From Marinomonas fungiae (GTDB lineage: Bacteria > Pseudomonadota > Gammaproteobacteria > Pseudomonadales > Marinomonadaceae), in assembly GCF_001418205.1 (NCBI RefSeq), contig NZ_LIQF01000009.1, positions 82,565 through 146,564 on the forward strand: DNA of 64,000 nt, written 5' to 3'. Below are positions 19,631-28,930 of the stretch, piece after piece. The stretch's first letter is position 1; each line of letters opens with the position of its first letter. The notes beneath the pieces were generated by a model. That model saw only the letters and a program-made list of their open reading frames with translations, did no database searches and had not been told where the DNA came from. The position numbers and the translations under genes were made by a program.

Positions 19631-21268
19631 TTATAGCTCGATGTTGGCTACGTCTTCTTTCTCAGGCATGGTGATCGATTCATCACCTGCTGGCGCTTCA
19701 GTTTTCGGTTTCTGTGGCGGATGCAGTTTCAAGATCTCGCTGGTGTACGTCAGCTCTTGATGAGTGGCTTCTACATTGCCGTTTAGCTTAGTACCATACG
19801 ATGGAATGATTTCTTTTAGCTTAGCATTCCACTCGCCCGCCACCTTGTCAGCGAATACTTTTTCCATCACGTTTAACATGATTGGCGCTGCAGTCGATGC
19901 ACCTGGTGATGCGCCCAATAGCGCCGCTAGGCTTGAGTCAGCGGAAGATACCACTTCGGTACCGAACTGTAGACGGCCACCTTTTTCAGGATCGTTCTTG
20001 ATGATCTGTACACGCTGGCCAGCGGTCCATAGTCTCCAGTCTTCTTTCTTCGCACTTGGGTAGTACTTTTGCAGCTCCGCAAAACGATCGTCATCGGTCA
20101 ACATCACTTGTTGAATGAGGTACTGAACCAAGTTGAAGTTATCTAGACCCACTTCCATCATTGGTACCACGTTATCAGTCGTGGTTGCCCCTAGCAGATC
20201 CCATAGGGAACCATTTTTCAGAAACTTCGTAGAGAAAGTGGCAAAAGGGCCAAACAACAGTACTTCTTTACCATCAATACGACGTGCATCTAGGTGCGGC
20301 ACTGACATTGGTGGCGCCCCCACTTCGGCTTGACCGTAGGCTTTATTAACGTGCTGCGCCACAACTTCTGGGTTTTCTGTAATGAGGAATTGACCGCCCA
20401 CAGGGAAACCACCGTACGCATCGCCCTCAGGAATTCCAGAGGCTTGTAACAAAGGCAATGCTGCGCCGCCAGCACCGATAAAGACGAACTTCGCATCGAT
20501 CGTATGCTCTTTTTCACCATTGGCAAGATCAGCAATGGTGACCGTCCAGCTCTTGTCTGCATTTTGCTTAAGCGCACGTACTTCGCTGTTTAATTGCAGC
20601 TCAAAGTTATCTTTCGTCGTAAGGTTAGACACTAGTTGACGAGTGATCTCACCGTAGTTGACATCCGTACCTAGCACCGAGTGTGTTGCCGCCACTGGCT
20701 GGTTTGGGTCACGACCTTCGATCAACAGAGGTGCCCACTCAGCGATTTGCGCTGGATCTTCACTGTAGTCCATGCTTTGGAACAAAGTGTGCTTCTGCAA
20801 CTCAGCGTAACGTTTACGAAGAAAGTTAACGTTCTTATCCCCCCAAACAAAACTCATGTGATTTACAGTACGAATGAACGATTCTGGATCGTGCATCACA
20901 TCGTTGTTCACTTGGTAGGCCCAAAACTGGCGACTGATTTGGAATGCTTCGTTTACCTTAATAGCTTTGTCGACATTAATACTGCCATCTGGCATTTCAG
21001 GTGTGTAGTTCAACTCCATTAATGCAGAGTGGCCTGTCCCCGCATTATTCCAGCCATTTGAGCTCTCTTGAGCAACACCATCTAAACGTTCCACCATGGT
21101 CATAGACCAGTTTGGCTCTAATTCTTGCAGGTAAGTACCTAGCGTGGCGCTCATAATACCGCCACCGATGAGCAATACATCAACTTGCTCATCTTTCGCT
21201 TGTGCTGGTGTCAGCACGTTAGCAACACTTACGACAACGGTAAGCAATGCCAGTTTAATTTTCGACAT
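19631..21268 (-). CDS. mqo: Malate:quinone oxidoreductase
   Basis: A 545-residue FAD enzyme oxidising malate to oxaloacetate and reducing quinone at the inner membrane. The core matches the E. coli type closely: [59 protein letters not shown] and [14 protein letters not shown]. The first 24 residues look like a secretion signal ([19 protein letters not shown]), as also seen for E. coli Mqo, whose location is peripheral to the membrane. The C-terminus has a Pro/Glu-rich tail. It is a single-gene unit, divergent from the DUF1840 gene. Confidence 0.95.
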   Translation of the reverse strand: MSKIKLALLTVVVSVANVLTPAQAKDEQVDVLLIGGGIMSATLGTYLQELEPNWSMTMVERLDGVAQESSNGWNNAGTGHSALMELNYTPEMPDGSINVDKAIKVNEAFQISRQFWAYQVNNDVMHDPESFIRTVNHMSFVWGDKNVNFLRKRYAELQKHTLFQSMDYSEDPAQIAEWAPLLIEGRDPNQPVAATHSVLGTDVNYGEITRQLVSNLTTKDNFELQLNSEVRALKQNADKSWTVTIADLANGEKEHTIDAKFVFIGAGGAALPLLQASGIPEGDAYGGFPVGGQFLITENPEVVAQHVNKAYGQAEVGAPPMSVPHLDARRIDGKEVLLFGPFATFSTKFLKNGSLWDLLGATTTDNVVPMMEVGLDNFNLVQYLIQQVMLTDDDRFAELQKYYPSAKKEDWRLWTAGQRVQIIKNDPEKGGRLQFGTEVVSSADSSLAALLGASPGASTAAPIMLNVMEKVFADKVAGEWNAKLKEIIPSYGTKLNGNVEATHQELTYTSEILKLHPPQKPKTEAPAGDESITMPEKEDVANIEL

Positions 21269-21570
21269 AGTGATTGGCTCTGTGATAATTATTCGCCAAG
21301 GGGTACAACAAGGCAGGCTCGTGAATCTTGAACGAACAGATATTGGGGGCTTAGATCATTGCAGCGCGCACCATTTTGGTGTCGACTGCCCTAAAACGGC
21401 GTTAACTTAACACTGAGCCAGATCACAGGAAATCTTTGGTAAATAGGAAAGGTTTCGAGAGTTTTGATAGGTTATGTAAGTTATTTTTAGTCACGCAACC
21501 GTACACAAACTATACTGAGGCCTTCGTCACTATTTAATGTTTAAAACCGATCCATAACCGAGGTTCGACT
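21269..21570. other. Divergent promoter region between mqo and the DUF1840 gene
   Basis: A 302-base gap without coding potential. A TATACT hexamer at about 21510 is a possible -10 element for the rightward gene, but no convincing -35 partner is visible. No palindrome or riboswitch-like structure was recognised. Confidence 0.4.
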
Positions 21571-21882
21571 ATGTTAATGACTTTTCACTGCCACGCTTGC
21601 GCTGACATTACCATGTTTGGCGACATCGGCCTGCAAATGATCAAAATGATGGGATACAAAGACAACACATCCGGCGCAATTAAAGCTGAAAACATTCCTC
21701 AAGCTCTAGAGCGCCTAACAGCGGCTATTGCCATTGAAAAAGAAACACCCCAACCACAAGCCCCCGAGGAAAGTGAAGACGACGAAGCGCCAGTGAGCCT
21801 TGCTAATCGTGCGGTGCCGCTGATTGATATGCTCAACCGAGCCATGCAAGATGAATGCGATATCGTTTGGGACAGTAAATAA
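21571..21882 (+). CDS. DUF1840 domain-containing protein
   Basis: A 103-residue small protein. It starts MLMTFHCHACADITMFGDIGLQMIKMMGYKDNTSGAI and ends with VSLANRAVPLIDMLNRAMQDECDIVWDSK, the conserved ends of DUF1840, separated by an acidic linker (PEESEDDEAP). The HCHAC segment could bind a metal, but no function is established. It has a GAGG ribosome site and is transcribed away from mqo. Confidence 0.85.
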   Translation: MLMTFHCHACADITMFGDIGLQMIKMMGYKDNTSGAIKAENIPQALERLTAAIAIEKETPQPQAPEESEDDEAPVSLANRAVPLIDMLNRAMQDECDIVWDSK

Positions 21883-21932
21883 CGTCACCCAGTTACTCAC
21901 CTAGCAAGCAAATGCAATGCGTATATCAAAAA

Positions 21933-22052
21933 ATGGTGCCGAGCATTACTGCTCTAGGCCGCCCCGGAAAGCTAGAAGACATTGGCTCTATTGTTGCGCA
22001 ACGGCTCACAGGACAACGCATTAAAGCATCAGGTGGAAAAAATCTAATTTAG
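21933..22052 (+). pseudogene. Remnant of a short-chain dehydrogenase C-terminus
   Basis: Forty codons read MVPSITALGRPGKLEDIG, then SIVAQRLTGQRIKASGGKN and two further residues before TAG. This is the end of an SDR enzyme: the conserved LGRxGxPEDIA segment followed by TGQxIxVSGG. The roughly nine residues normally between them are deleted, and nothing of the N-terminal Rossmann domain is present. It is the first of three remnants in this gap. Confidence 0.75.
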
Positions 22053-22090
22053 TGAGATTTGGCAGGTGAAGGCCTCTAGGGATTTCAGCT

Positions 22091-22213
22091 CTATTCCGAT
22101 TTGTATGTCTGTTCTTTGAAACACGCCAACATAAAATCGATCAATAGACGCAGCCTTAAAGGCATATTATCTCGATCACGATACAGCATTTGGCAACCAC
22201 GAATTTGGTTACT
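22091..22213 (-). pseudogene. Remnant of a LysR-type regulator C-terminus
   Basis: On the minus strand the frame ending at TAG 22093-22091 reads NQIRGCQMLYRDRDNMPLRL, then RLLIDFMLACFKEQTYKSE. The PLRxRLLIDF pattern is the usual end of LysR regulators. Upstream codons run out at about 22213, where the transporter remnant begins on the other strand. Confidence 0.7.
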
Positions 22214-22437
22214 TGCTTTGGATCTCCGGGGTTAAGCAATTAGGTGCAGCCACCGCCTCCCTATCATTTAACTTTGTCCCGGTATTTGCAGCATTGACTG
22301 CCTTTGCCTACGGTCAAACTGTGACGAGTCTACAACTATTAGGCATGTTGACTGTCATCACAGGCTTACTGCTTCCTAGAGTTAGTAAAAAATTACAGCC
22401 GCGAATAAACGGCAAAGCGGCGGCGACCACTTCATAA
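22201..22437 (+). pseudogene. Remnant of an EamA/DMT transporter C-terminus
   Basis: The plus frame reads EFGYLLWISGVKQLGAATAS, then LSFNFVPVFAALTAFAYGQT and on through LGMLTVITGLLLPRV. These are the last two transmembrane helices and linker of a drug/metabolite transporter of the EamA family. A full protein would have ten helices. There is no ribosome site or plausible start. A terminator follows at 22460. Confidence 0.78.
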
Positions 22438-22459
22438 CTTTATTGAAATAAGACACTTC

Positions 22460-22503
22460 AAAGCTCCCAACGCCTTGGTCATCCCCATGTTGGGAGCTTT
22501 TGT
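22460..22503 (+). terminator. Rho-independent terminator
   Basis: A 12-base perfect stem, AAAGCTCCCAAC with GTTGGGAGCTTT, an 17-base loop, and a short T run. It presumably served the now broken EamA transporter gene. Confidence 0.82.
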
Positions 22504-22556
22504 TAAAACATGGATCAAGATAAATATAGGCTTAACCTCAAAGAACTAAGTTATGG

Positions 22557-23336
22557 TCAACCGACACGCCCGTAAAAAGTTTTACTTGCTGCTTCGGATA
22601 AAGCAATTCCAGGCTGAGAGTTATAAGCAAGCACAGCTAACATACGCGTTACGTTTCCTCGAGTTGGAGTGACTCGATGAATGGCATTTCGACCGCGAAA
22701 CATAACCAGAGCTCCCGGCTCTATAGCTAATTCTTTGACCTTTATTTTCCCAGATAGCACATCACTGACACCGTCATAATTCATTTCACCAGCATCGGCA
22801 TTTCGCATGTCTTCTAAGTATTCAAATACCCCGCCAGCTTCGGGTTTTTGAATTAATAAAGTAATAGCAAAGGATGAGTTATCAAAATGCCAACCTAACT
22901 CTTGGCCCTCACTAGCATAGTGCAAATTAATAGATGAAAGACTATCCGCGTAGTTATATAGCTTATCTTCATCTAGTACACTGGCAAGAAATTCTCTAAA
23001 CACTGTGGAATCATACAACAGCCGTAAAGGCGACTCTTTATCAATCTGATCATCTGTTATACAGCCTTTAGAGGAAGTCACCTGCTTATTTCTGGCATGC
23101 TCAGTATCGAACGCTGGATCAATCGGTGTTAAGTAAACATTATGAGTAGATTGGGTGTACCATGCGAGGCTAGCCTTTGCATTTCCTTCTTGGATGATAG
23201 CTTTTATGGCTTCAGGTTGAAGAAATTTAGGTAAAACTAAAGCGCCACTTTCAGCCAAGATCCTTTTACATTCTTCTCGAAAGTCTTTATCTTCAAGAGG
23301 GTAAGCTATTTCATTAATAATTTTTGATAGCGTCAT
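22557..23336 (-). CDS. 2OG-Fe(II) oxygenase, HalD/BesD-like (ArpA-related)
   Basis: A 259-residue cupin-fold oxygenase. The metal triad is His150-x-Asp152 (GWHFDNSSFAITLLIQ) and His220 (RGRNAIHRVTPTRGNVTRMLAVLAYN), with Arg231 as the likely 2-oxoglutarate contact. The overall pattern, including GGVFEYLEDMR and the RMLAVLAYNSQPG end, resembles the family that contains BesD/HalD amino-acid halogenases. Those replace the Asp by Gly to make room for chloride. Here the Asp is present, so hydroxylation is the better guess. The substrate, perhaps a free amino acid, is inference. A LysR regulator is divergent 180 bases away and probably controls it. Confidence 0.72.
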   Translation of the reverse strand: MTLSKIINEIAYPLEDKDFREECKRILAESGALVLPKFLQPEAIKAIIQEGNAKASLAWYTQSTHNVYLTPIDPAFDTEHARNKQVTSSKGCITDDQIDKESPLRLLYDSTVFREFLASVLDEDKLYNYADSLSSINLHYASEGQELGWHFDNSSFAITLLIQKPEAGGVFEYLEDMRNADAGEMNYDGVSDVLSGKIKVKELAIEPGALVMFRGRNAIHRVTPTRGNVTRMLAVLAYNSQPGIALSEAASKTFYGRVG

Positions 23337-23515
23337 GAGTGTTCCTTCTTTGATTTAGGCTTTTTTCGAATCAATACTATCACTAAGGTTAGTGAAGTTA
23401 GCGGTACCGTTAAATCAATATTTTGAATACTCATCGTTAAATTTTACTTAACAATGAACTTTATTTTGAAACGACTAATGCCGCTCCTCAAGCTTAACGC
23501 ATTGACGATACAACC

Positions 23516-24406
23516 ATGCTCAAACTACCTAACTTGAATTGCTTAGTTACCTTCATAAACGCTGCACAGACTTGCAATTTTGCAAAAACAGCAAAGATCT
23601 TATGTATTACCCCTGCGGCCGTTAGCCAGCAAATCAAACAACTTGAATCAGTTCTAAATACTTCTTTGTTTGAACGCTCAAAACAGGGAGTAGAACTGAC
23701 ACAAGCTGGCAAGCAATACCTATACTTTGCTAACCAAGCACTGGAAAGTTTACAAAGAGGGCAAGCCTGTATCGACCAATTGAAACAACAGGCTATTTTC
23801 ACGCTTCATACATTGCCATCGGTAGCAAGTTTATGGCTGATGCCAAAGGTGCTACAAATCATGGAGCAGCACTCGGACTTAGAAATACGTGTCGAAGCTA
23901 GCCACGCAATCGTTAACTTCAACTTAAGCCAATGCGACGCTAGCATTAGCTTTGGTAAACAAGATGCTTTATTGCAACACGACTTTTTATTTCAAGATCA
24001 CGTACAGCTGGTGGCCAGTCCAAAGTTGATGAATGGTATCGAGCCAAGCGATATCAATTCGCTGCTCGAAAAACCTATGATTCACATCGACTGGGGAGAT
24101 GAAAATCCTTATCTTCCTAACTGGCAAGATTGGCTTAACGCAGCCGGTCAATCTCATCGAAAACCAAATAAAGGCCCACAGTTCAACCTATCGAGTATGG
24201 CTATTGACGCCGCAGTACAAGGCAAAGGCTTACTTCTCGGCCAAGGGTTATTTATCCAACACTTGCTAGAATCAGGACAATTGGTGACACTCAGCCCTCT
24301 GACACTTCCTTTAGGTAAAGCTTACTACCTCGTTTACCCGAACAGAACGCTATATAAACCAGGGGCTTTAGCGTTAATAGAACAACTCAAAAACCTTGTC
24401 CCATAA
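23516..24406 (+). CDS. LysR-type regulator (GcvA-like)
   Basis: A 296-residue regulator. The N-terminal winged helix is LNCLVTFINAAQTCNFAKTAKILCITPAAVSQQIKQLESVLNTSLFER (residues about 6-60), followed by a linker helix and a substrate-binding domain. HTLPSVASLWLMPKVLQIMEQHSDLEIRVEAS begins the effector domain, as in the GcvA subgroup. It is divergent from the 2OG oxygenase, which is the likely target. The 179-base gap is AT-rich; I could not pick out one definite T-N11-A box. Confidence 0.85.
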   Translation: MLKLPNLNCLVTFINAAQTCNFAKTAKILCITPAAVSQQIKQLESVLNTSLFERSKQGVELTQAGKQYLYFANQALESLQRGQACIDQLKQQAIFTLHTLPSVASLWLMPKVLQIMEQHSDLEIRVEASHAIVNFNLSQCDASISFGKQDALLQHDFLFQDHVQLVASPKLMNGIEPSDINSLLEKPMIHIDWGDENPYLPNWQDWLNAAGQSHRKPNKGPQFNLSSMAIDAAVQGKGLLLGQGLFIQHLLESGQLVTLSPLTLPLGKAYYLVYPNRTLYKPGALALIEQLKNLVP

Positions 24407-24503
24407 CGCCTAAGCAAAAAATGAAGCAAAACGCTCAATAGCCAAATTCACTTATTTGGAGACAAATGAGCGCCAGATGGTCATATTCCCTAACACGATA
24501 AAA

Positions 24504-26390
24504 CTAAATGCGATCAGCAACTCGTAGTGCCATCAAATCACTATCCTTGGTAATCACGAGTGTGGGATCGACACGTACACAGCTTCCTGCAAAATGCCCA
24601 GCCACTGAGAAAGTACAAACTTGAGCATTGTATCCCTCGACATTGGGCAACTTCCAAAGCTCTTGATAGATCTGGTCTTGATGAGCAAAGCGCCCTTCCG
24701 TCTCTTCCACCAATGCTTGAGAACCATCGAAAAGACTAATATTAAAGCCACAACGTCCCGCAATCGGCTTACTGACATAGCCGTTCTTTTGCAACGTCTC
24801 GGTTAGATCAAACGAAGCATTCAACAAATAAGGGTGATTAGGGAACAACTGCCACAGCACCGGCAAAATCGCCTTGTTGCTCGGGATCAAAGTCCACAGT
24901 GGCTCATAGACCATCACACCTTGGCGTAATAACACATCCACCAAGCGCGGCGCATGGTCTCGCGGTACATCTGTTTGGTAATCACGCAGTCGCTGCTCAT
25001 CGTCATCGCATTCAGCGCGAATCTGATCCAATGCCGTTTCCCACGCCCACGTTTTCCAAACCCAGCGAATTTTCTCACCTTCAGGATCGACCACATCACC
25101 ATCCTTATCCCATGCAAGGCCTTTTACACCCTTAATGATCTTACAGTGAATACCGGCCTTTTCGATGGCACGCTTCATAAAGAGAGCGTGATAATTTTCT
25201 TCTAAGTCCGTATCCTGCATGATGTGCAAAACGCCATCGACTTTACTGTTTTTCCATGCATCAATCAGATTGCGCACCAGCTTGGTCGCTGAGCTTTTAC
25301 CATCATGACATCCATGGTGCTTGGCCCATTTCTCTTGTACCAAACCCGCCTCCATATAACAGGAAGCTGAGTCACAGTTGTACTCATACACCTTGATACC
25401 ACGGGACGACATGCTGAAATCAAAGCGTCCTGTGATCATCTGGTTTCTACGGTTGTCCCAAGATTGATGAATCTTTGGCCAGATAGATGGTGGAATATTA
25501 AAGTGTGTCAATAACGCTTCATTTTGCAAAACATAGTTTGTGGCATGCATAAACAAGGCATGTAATTCATTTGTGGCTCGTTTTAATACGCGTTCTGCAG
25601 CTTGCGACATCACCATATATTTATGCTCATCTTCAGGAAGCGTAGCAAGCTTATGTCCGCCCATCATGGCGACATACGCTTCCTCTTCAGGATTGGCAAC
25701 ATTCAACCAAGACGCGCGTAACGATTGCCCTTTGCCTGACACATGTCGTAACGCTAACTCAAATAACTGAGGATCTTCAGGCTCGATCACTTCGGAGTAT
25801 TGATCATCATCGGTCTGTATGACCCAGCCTAAAATGGACGCATCGCCAAATGAGCACTCTAACCAGTAACCACCATCTTCGCTGATGCGCGCGTGTAATT
25901 CACGTGAGTAATTTTGCCCTTCTGGCCAGACTTTATGGCCTACGTTTTGCTCTACAATACGCAAACGATCAGGGTAGACCTCAGATACCACAGCCACATG
26001 ACCAGTGATTTCGAACTCCCCACCTTCACTCCAAATTAACAAAGCCCCAACTTCTGGATGACGCAGGGAACCATTCAGAAACGATTTCAATGGTAAGCGA
26101 CGTTCATCCGCTATCACCCGTACCGAGTTTAATTGGAAAATATCATAGGCCATGGCAACGTCATCAAAGACGTAACCTTTGTTAAGATACAACCAGCGCC
26201 GTGCAAACTCGACACACTGCCATTTATGCCCCATGTAGACCCCGTCCACATAGCTGCGATAAGCATGACGATTGGGAAACTCTGTTTCGTCCACCGAATC
26301 ATAATCAGACGAATAGACAGGCACACCACCTAGAGCCATGCCCAAAAGTGTACCGAATGTTGCCACTGAAGCGGTTGTATCAGATGTCAT
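24504..26390 (-). CDS. gss: Bifunctional glutathionylspermidine synthetase/amidase
   Basis: A 628-residue cytoplasmic enzyme, close to E. coli Gss (619). Residues about 30-200 are a CHAP amidase with catalytic Cys59 in HKWQCVEFARRW and His in ITGHVAVVSEV. Residues about 210-628 are an ATP-grasp synthetase with SSRGIKVYEYNCDSASCYMEAG and CGFNISLFDG. It joins spermidine to glutathione and can reverse the reaction. The frame opens at 26447, but the ATG at 26390 (MTSDTTASVATFG) has GAGGA six bases ahead and puts the Cys at the same number as in E. coli. It is a single-gene unit. Confidence 0.93.
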   Translation of the reverse strand: MTSDTTASVATFGTLLGMALGGVPVYSSDYDSVDETEFPNRHAYRSYVDGVYMGHKWQCVEFARRWLYLNKGYVFDDVAMAYDIFQLNSVRVIADERRLPLKSFLNGSLRHPEVGALLIWSEGGEFEITGHVAVVSEVYPDRLRIVEQNVGHKVWPEGQNYSRELHARISEDGGYWLECSFGDASILGWVIQTDDDQYSEVIEPEDPQLFELALRHVSGKGQSLRASWLNVANPEEEAYVAMMGGHKLATLPEDEHKYMVMSQAAERVLKRATNELHALFMHATNYVLQNEALLTHFNIPPSIWPKIHQSWDNRRNQMITGRFDFSMSSRGIKVYEYNCDSASCYMEAGLVQEKWAKHHGCHDGKSSATKLVRNLIDAWKNSKVDGVLHIMQDTDLEENYHALFMKRAIEKAGIHCKIIKGVKGLAWDKDGDVVDPEGEKIRWVWKTWAWETALDQIRAECDDDEQRLRDYQTDVPRDHAPRLVDVLLRQGVMVYEPLWTLIPSNKAILPVLWQLFPNHPYLLNASFDLTETLQKNGYVSKPIAGRCGFNISLFDGSQALVEETEGRFAHQDQIYQELWKLPNVEGYNAQVCTFSVAGHFAGSCVRVDPTLVITKDSDLMALRVADRI

Positions 26391-26619
26391 AAATGTCCTC
26401 AGAAAAGAACAATAAAAGCACAGAAAGTGCGAGAAAGGATAAGACACAGCTCTGTGCCTTTAATGGGAATATAGGGTAAGGAAACCAGCTCAGCAATCCT
26501 TGATCAGGGGATTGGCGAAACTTCTTATTATTTGAAGAAATGATATGTAAACGAGACACCCTATTCTGATCGACATCACGCTGAGACATCTGGTCGGGTG
26601 TTTTGCAAGAAAATACAGG
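26391..26619. other. Upstream region of gss
   Basis: A 229-base gap between VF530 and gss, with only overlapping short frames of no recognisable content. It should hold the gss promoter; none was confidently identified. Confidence 0.3.
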
Positions 26620-26835
26620 TTAGGAACTAAATGTTTCGATATACAGCGCTTCAACCTTATCTCTCGCCCATTGCGTCTTGCGCAAAAACTTGAGAGCAGA
26701 TTTGATCGACGGATCATTTGCAAAACAATTGACACGGACGTGGTCATACAAACCATTCCAGCCATAGTGCTCTACTAGGCGCGTTAACACTTTCTCTAAT
26801 GATAAACCGTGCAAAGGATTGTTGGGCTGACTCAT
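26620..26835 (-). CDS. VF530 family protein (DUF2132)
   Basis: A 71-residue small protein reading [22 protein letters not shown] near the start, then [28 protein letters not shown]. This is the single helical domain of the VF530/DUF2132 family, named from a Vibrio fischeri structure and sometimes called DNA-binding. Function is not established. A decayed second copy lies at 33768-33873. Confidence 0.87.
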   Translation of the reverse strand: MSQPNNPLHGLSLEKVLTRLVEHYGWNGLYDHVRVNCFANDPSIKSALKFLRKTQWARDKVEALYIETFSS

Positions 26836-27488
26836 TCAGAATTCCTAAATTACGTAAAAACGCAGTTTATCAGCTTTGAGCATGCTACACACTCAAACGA
26901 ACTTAGTAGCGCGCCAGTTCCTGAGTGGGGAAACGCTCCCGACGTGGAGCTTAAGACCGGTTTCACCTTTCAAGAAAACAAAAATCACGACCAAAAAATA
27001 ACCAAAAGCGACACTCCACATAAAAACCCACTCAAACCATGACAAGGATCATACCACCGTTTAAATAGCCCACAGCGATAGGTGATTAATTTAGAAGAAA
27101 ACGAAAAATAAACAATATAGTGGCTAAAAAACGGTAAATACCGTCCATTTTCGATAAAAATGGCCTATACGCTCAGTCTTGGATAGCCGATATTTTCAAT
27201 CTCTTTTTAACCAATTTTTTCTCTTCTGATCGCTTCCAAGAGCATTTTATCTTCCTGATCTCAGCAATTCCTCATTCTTAATATTATTGAAATATTTCCA
27301 TAGTTCTTATAAATTTATTTTTAATTAAACATTTAATTAAAAATAAAAACCCAATAATTAGAAGACCTAAAGCCGTCTAAAGGAACTCGAGCGCCACAGC
27401 AGATCATGCCTCTGTCGCTTCGATTAAAGAACGGAAATGCAGAACATTTGCAGTGCTTTAAGTCGGTAAACCGACCAGGAGACATTCG
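26836..27488. other. AT-rich 650-base gap upstream of the small ORF and BCCT-like gene
   Basis: No convincing gene. A plus frame at 26809-27042 has no ribosome site and no recognisable protein. From about 27060 to 27370 the sequence is very AT-rich and contains a perfect 16-base inverted repeat at 27314-27347. It is the probable control region of the downstream pair. Confidence 0.5.
27314..27347. repeat. Perfect 16-base AT-only inverted repeat
   Basis: TTTATTTTTAATTAAA at 27314-27329 and its exact complement at 27332-27347 with a two-base loop. It contains no G or C in the arms. It lies 140 bases before the small ORF; it could be a regulator site, or a hairpin. Confidence 0.7.
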
Positions 27489-27647
27489 ATGCAAGCGATA
27501 CAATATGACCACATTGTTGCTGATAGAAACTCTGTTAGTGATGTGCCTTCCAAGCAGTTAGCTAACACCGAGCCTAGCAACAAGCTGTGGCTGACAAGCA
27601 GCCCTTTAACGAGCAGTAAAGTGCTTAGACACGAGGTGACGGTATGA
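27489..27647 (+). CDS. Small ORF (52 aa) coupled to the BCCT-like gene
   Basis: It begins ATG at 27489 with an AGGAG ribosome site seven bases ahead, and its TGA overlaps the ATG of the next gene as ATGA. The product (MQAIQYDHIVADRNSVSDVP and on, ending VLRHEVTV) is hydrophilic, without signal or membrane segment and without a recognised family. The strong ribosome site and four-base overlap argue that it is translated and couples translation to the transporter. It could be a partner protein or a leader peptide. Confidence 0.6.
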   Translation: MQAIQYDHIVADRNSVSDVPSKQLANTEPSNKLWLTSSPLTSSKVLRHEVTV

Positions 27648-28861
27648 ACATCCTACTATCGTCCGGTCTAATCTTCTCTTTCATCGCCATCGCGGTGATT
27701 CTATTTAAGTGGTGGGACGTCAAATGTATTGGAGTCACCCCCGTAAATACTCTGACCTTTATCGCGATTCTGTTTACCTCAGGGTTGGATGTGGGTTTGA
27801 TCATGTTTCCACTGACAGAGTTTGCAGGCTATGCAAATCTCGTCGAGAGTCCTGAGTACAGTTTTGCCAACCCCTTAGCAATCGAGTTTGGCTTCTGGGC
27901 GTTCTTGATCTGGGGCTTCTACTTCCTGACCTGCTTCTACTTCTGCATCATCGAACCACGCGTGAAATTCTTTGAAATCCCTTTAGTCAAACTGATCAAT
28001 AATGTGGTGATCATCGGTACCTGTGCGTTTACCGCCTGTCTATTACTGATTAACTTACCTTGGTATATGCCACAAATTGGTGATGGTGAATCAGTGGTGC
28101 CAGCCTTCTACTTGATCGTTCTCGCCTCTATCGCACTAGCGGTGTATTCAAGCAGCAGTATGAAACTTCTGCGATTGCTTAGCTTAGGTTCCAGTATTCT
28201 GTTCATTGCTCTGATCGCTATTATGTGGTTCCGAGCTTTTATGATGGACAACGGCAATCCTGCGGACTTCTTAAATAAAGCGGGCTTAATCGGAGAGTAC
28301 TTCACTAACATTCACCAATTCATGCTACCACTGAATGACTACCATGCTTTCTACCTGTTCTGGTGGTTCTCTTGGAGCATCATGATCGGACAATTCACCG
28401 CACGTTTTGTCAGCGGCATTCGCACTTGGCAGCTACTATTAGCGATGGTTGTGCTTCCATCTATCGCAATTGGTGTTTGGTTCACCATTCTTTACCACTA
28501 CCATGTTGAAGGTGTGCAGATTGCTGGCTTTATCAATGCCTTGATGATCATCGTTGGCATCTTGATGGTCGTCAATTCACTGGACTCACTGATTCGATTG
28601 TATACCGACAACCTTAACCTGACAGTGGAACGCTTTGGCTTGGTTCCCTATCTAATCGGTAACTTAGTGCTAATGTGTGCCCTAACCTTGCTCTTCCAAC
28701 TCGACTTCCTTCGCATCGAATGGGTTGGCGCACTGGTGATTGGCCTTTACTTCAGCTGCTTTGGTTACATTATGCTGAAGAAGCGTACCGAAGTGGCCAG
28801 CATCGAATGCCCTAGCAAAACCAATACTTTCCAACTAAGGGAAGTCGATGCAACGAACTAG
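27644..28861 (+). CDS. Short BCCT-like membrane transporter
   Basis: A 405-residue protein with about ten or eleven hydrophobic helices. The segment FWWFSWSIMIGQFTARFVSGIRTWQLL matches the central signature of betaine/carnitine/choline transporters (WWxxWSPFVGxFIARxSxGRT). The FANPLAIEFGFWAFLIWGFYF segment resembles the earlier conserved helix pair. The protein is 100 or more residues shorter than common BCCT proteins and lacks their long termini. I infer uptake of a quaternary ammonium or related compound; the substrate is not readable. It is translated after the small ORF, and a hairpin lies between it and the convergent hydrolase gene. Confidence 0.7.
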   Translation: MNILLSSGLIFSFIAIAVILFKWWDVKCIGVTPVNTLTFIAILFTSGLDVGLIMFPLTEFAGYANLVESPEYSFANPLAIEFGFWAFLIWGFYFLTCFYFCIIEPRVKFFEIPLVKLINNVVIIGTCAFTACLLLINLPWYMPQIGDGESVVPAFYLIVLASIALAVYSSSSMKLLRLLSLGSSILFIALIAIMWFRAFMMDNGNPADFLNKAGLIGEYFTNIHQFMLPLNDYHAFYLFWWFSWSIMIGQFTARFVSGIRTWQLLLAMVVLPSIAIGVWFTILYHYHVEGVQIAGFINALMIIVGILMVVNSLDSLIRLYTDNLNLTVERFGLVPYLIGNLVLMCALTLLFQLDFLRIEWVGALVIGLYFSCFGYIMLKKRTEVASIECPSKTNTFQLREVDATN

Positions 28862-28883
28862 AAGATAAGATTTGGTAAAATCC

Positions 28884-28921
28884 GGGGCAGATGAATATGA
28901 GGACTCATTTTTATCTGCCCC
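28884..28921. terminator. Hairpin between convergent genes
   Basis: GGGGCAGAT and ATCTGCCCC enclose 20 bases that themselves contain ATGAG/CTCAT. No strong T run follows on either strand, so it may act as a weak bidirectional terminator or as an mRNA end stabiliser. Confidence 0.55.
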
Positions 28922-28930
28922 TAGCTCTCT

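Noticed and set aside
26809..27042. A 77-codon plus frame in the gap after VF530
   Set aside because: It overlaps the VF530 start, lacks a ribosome site and looks like random translation.
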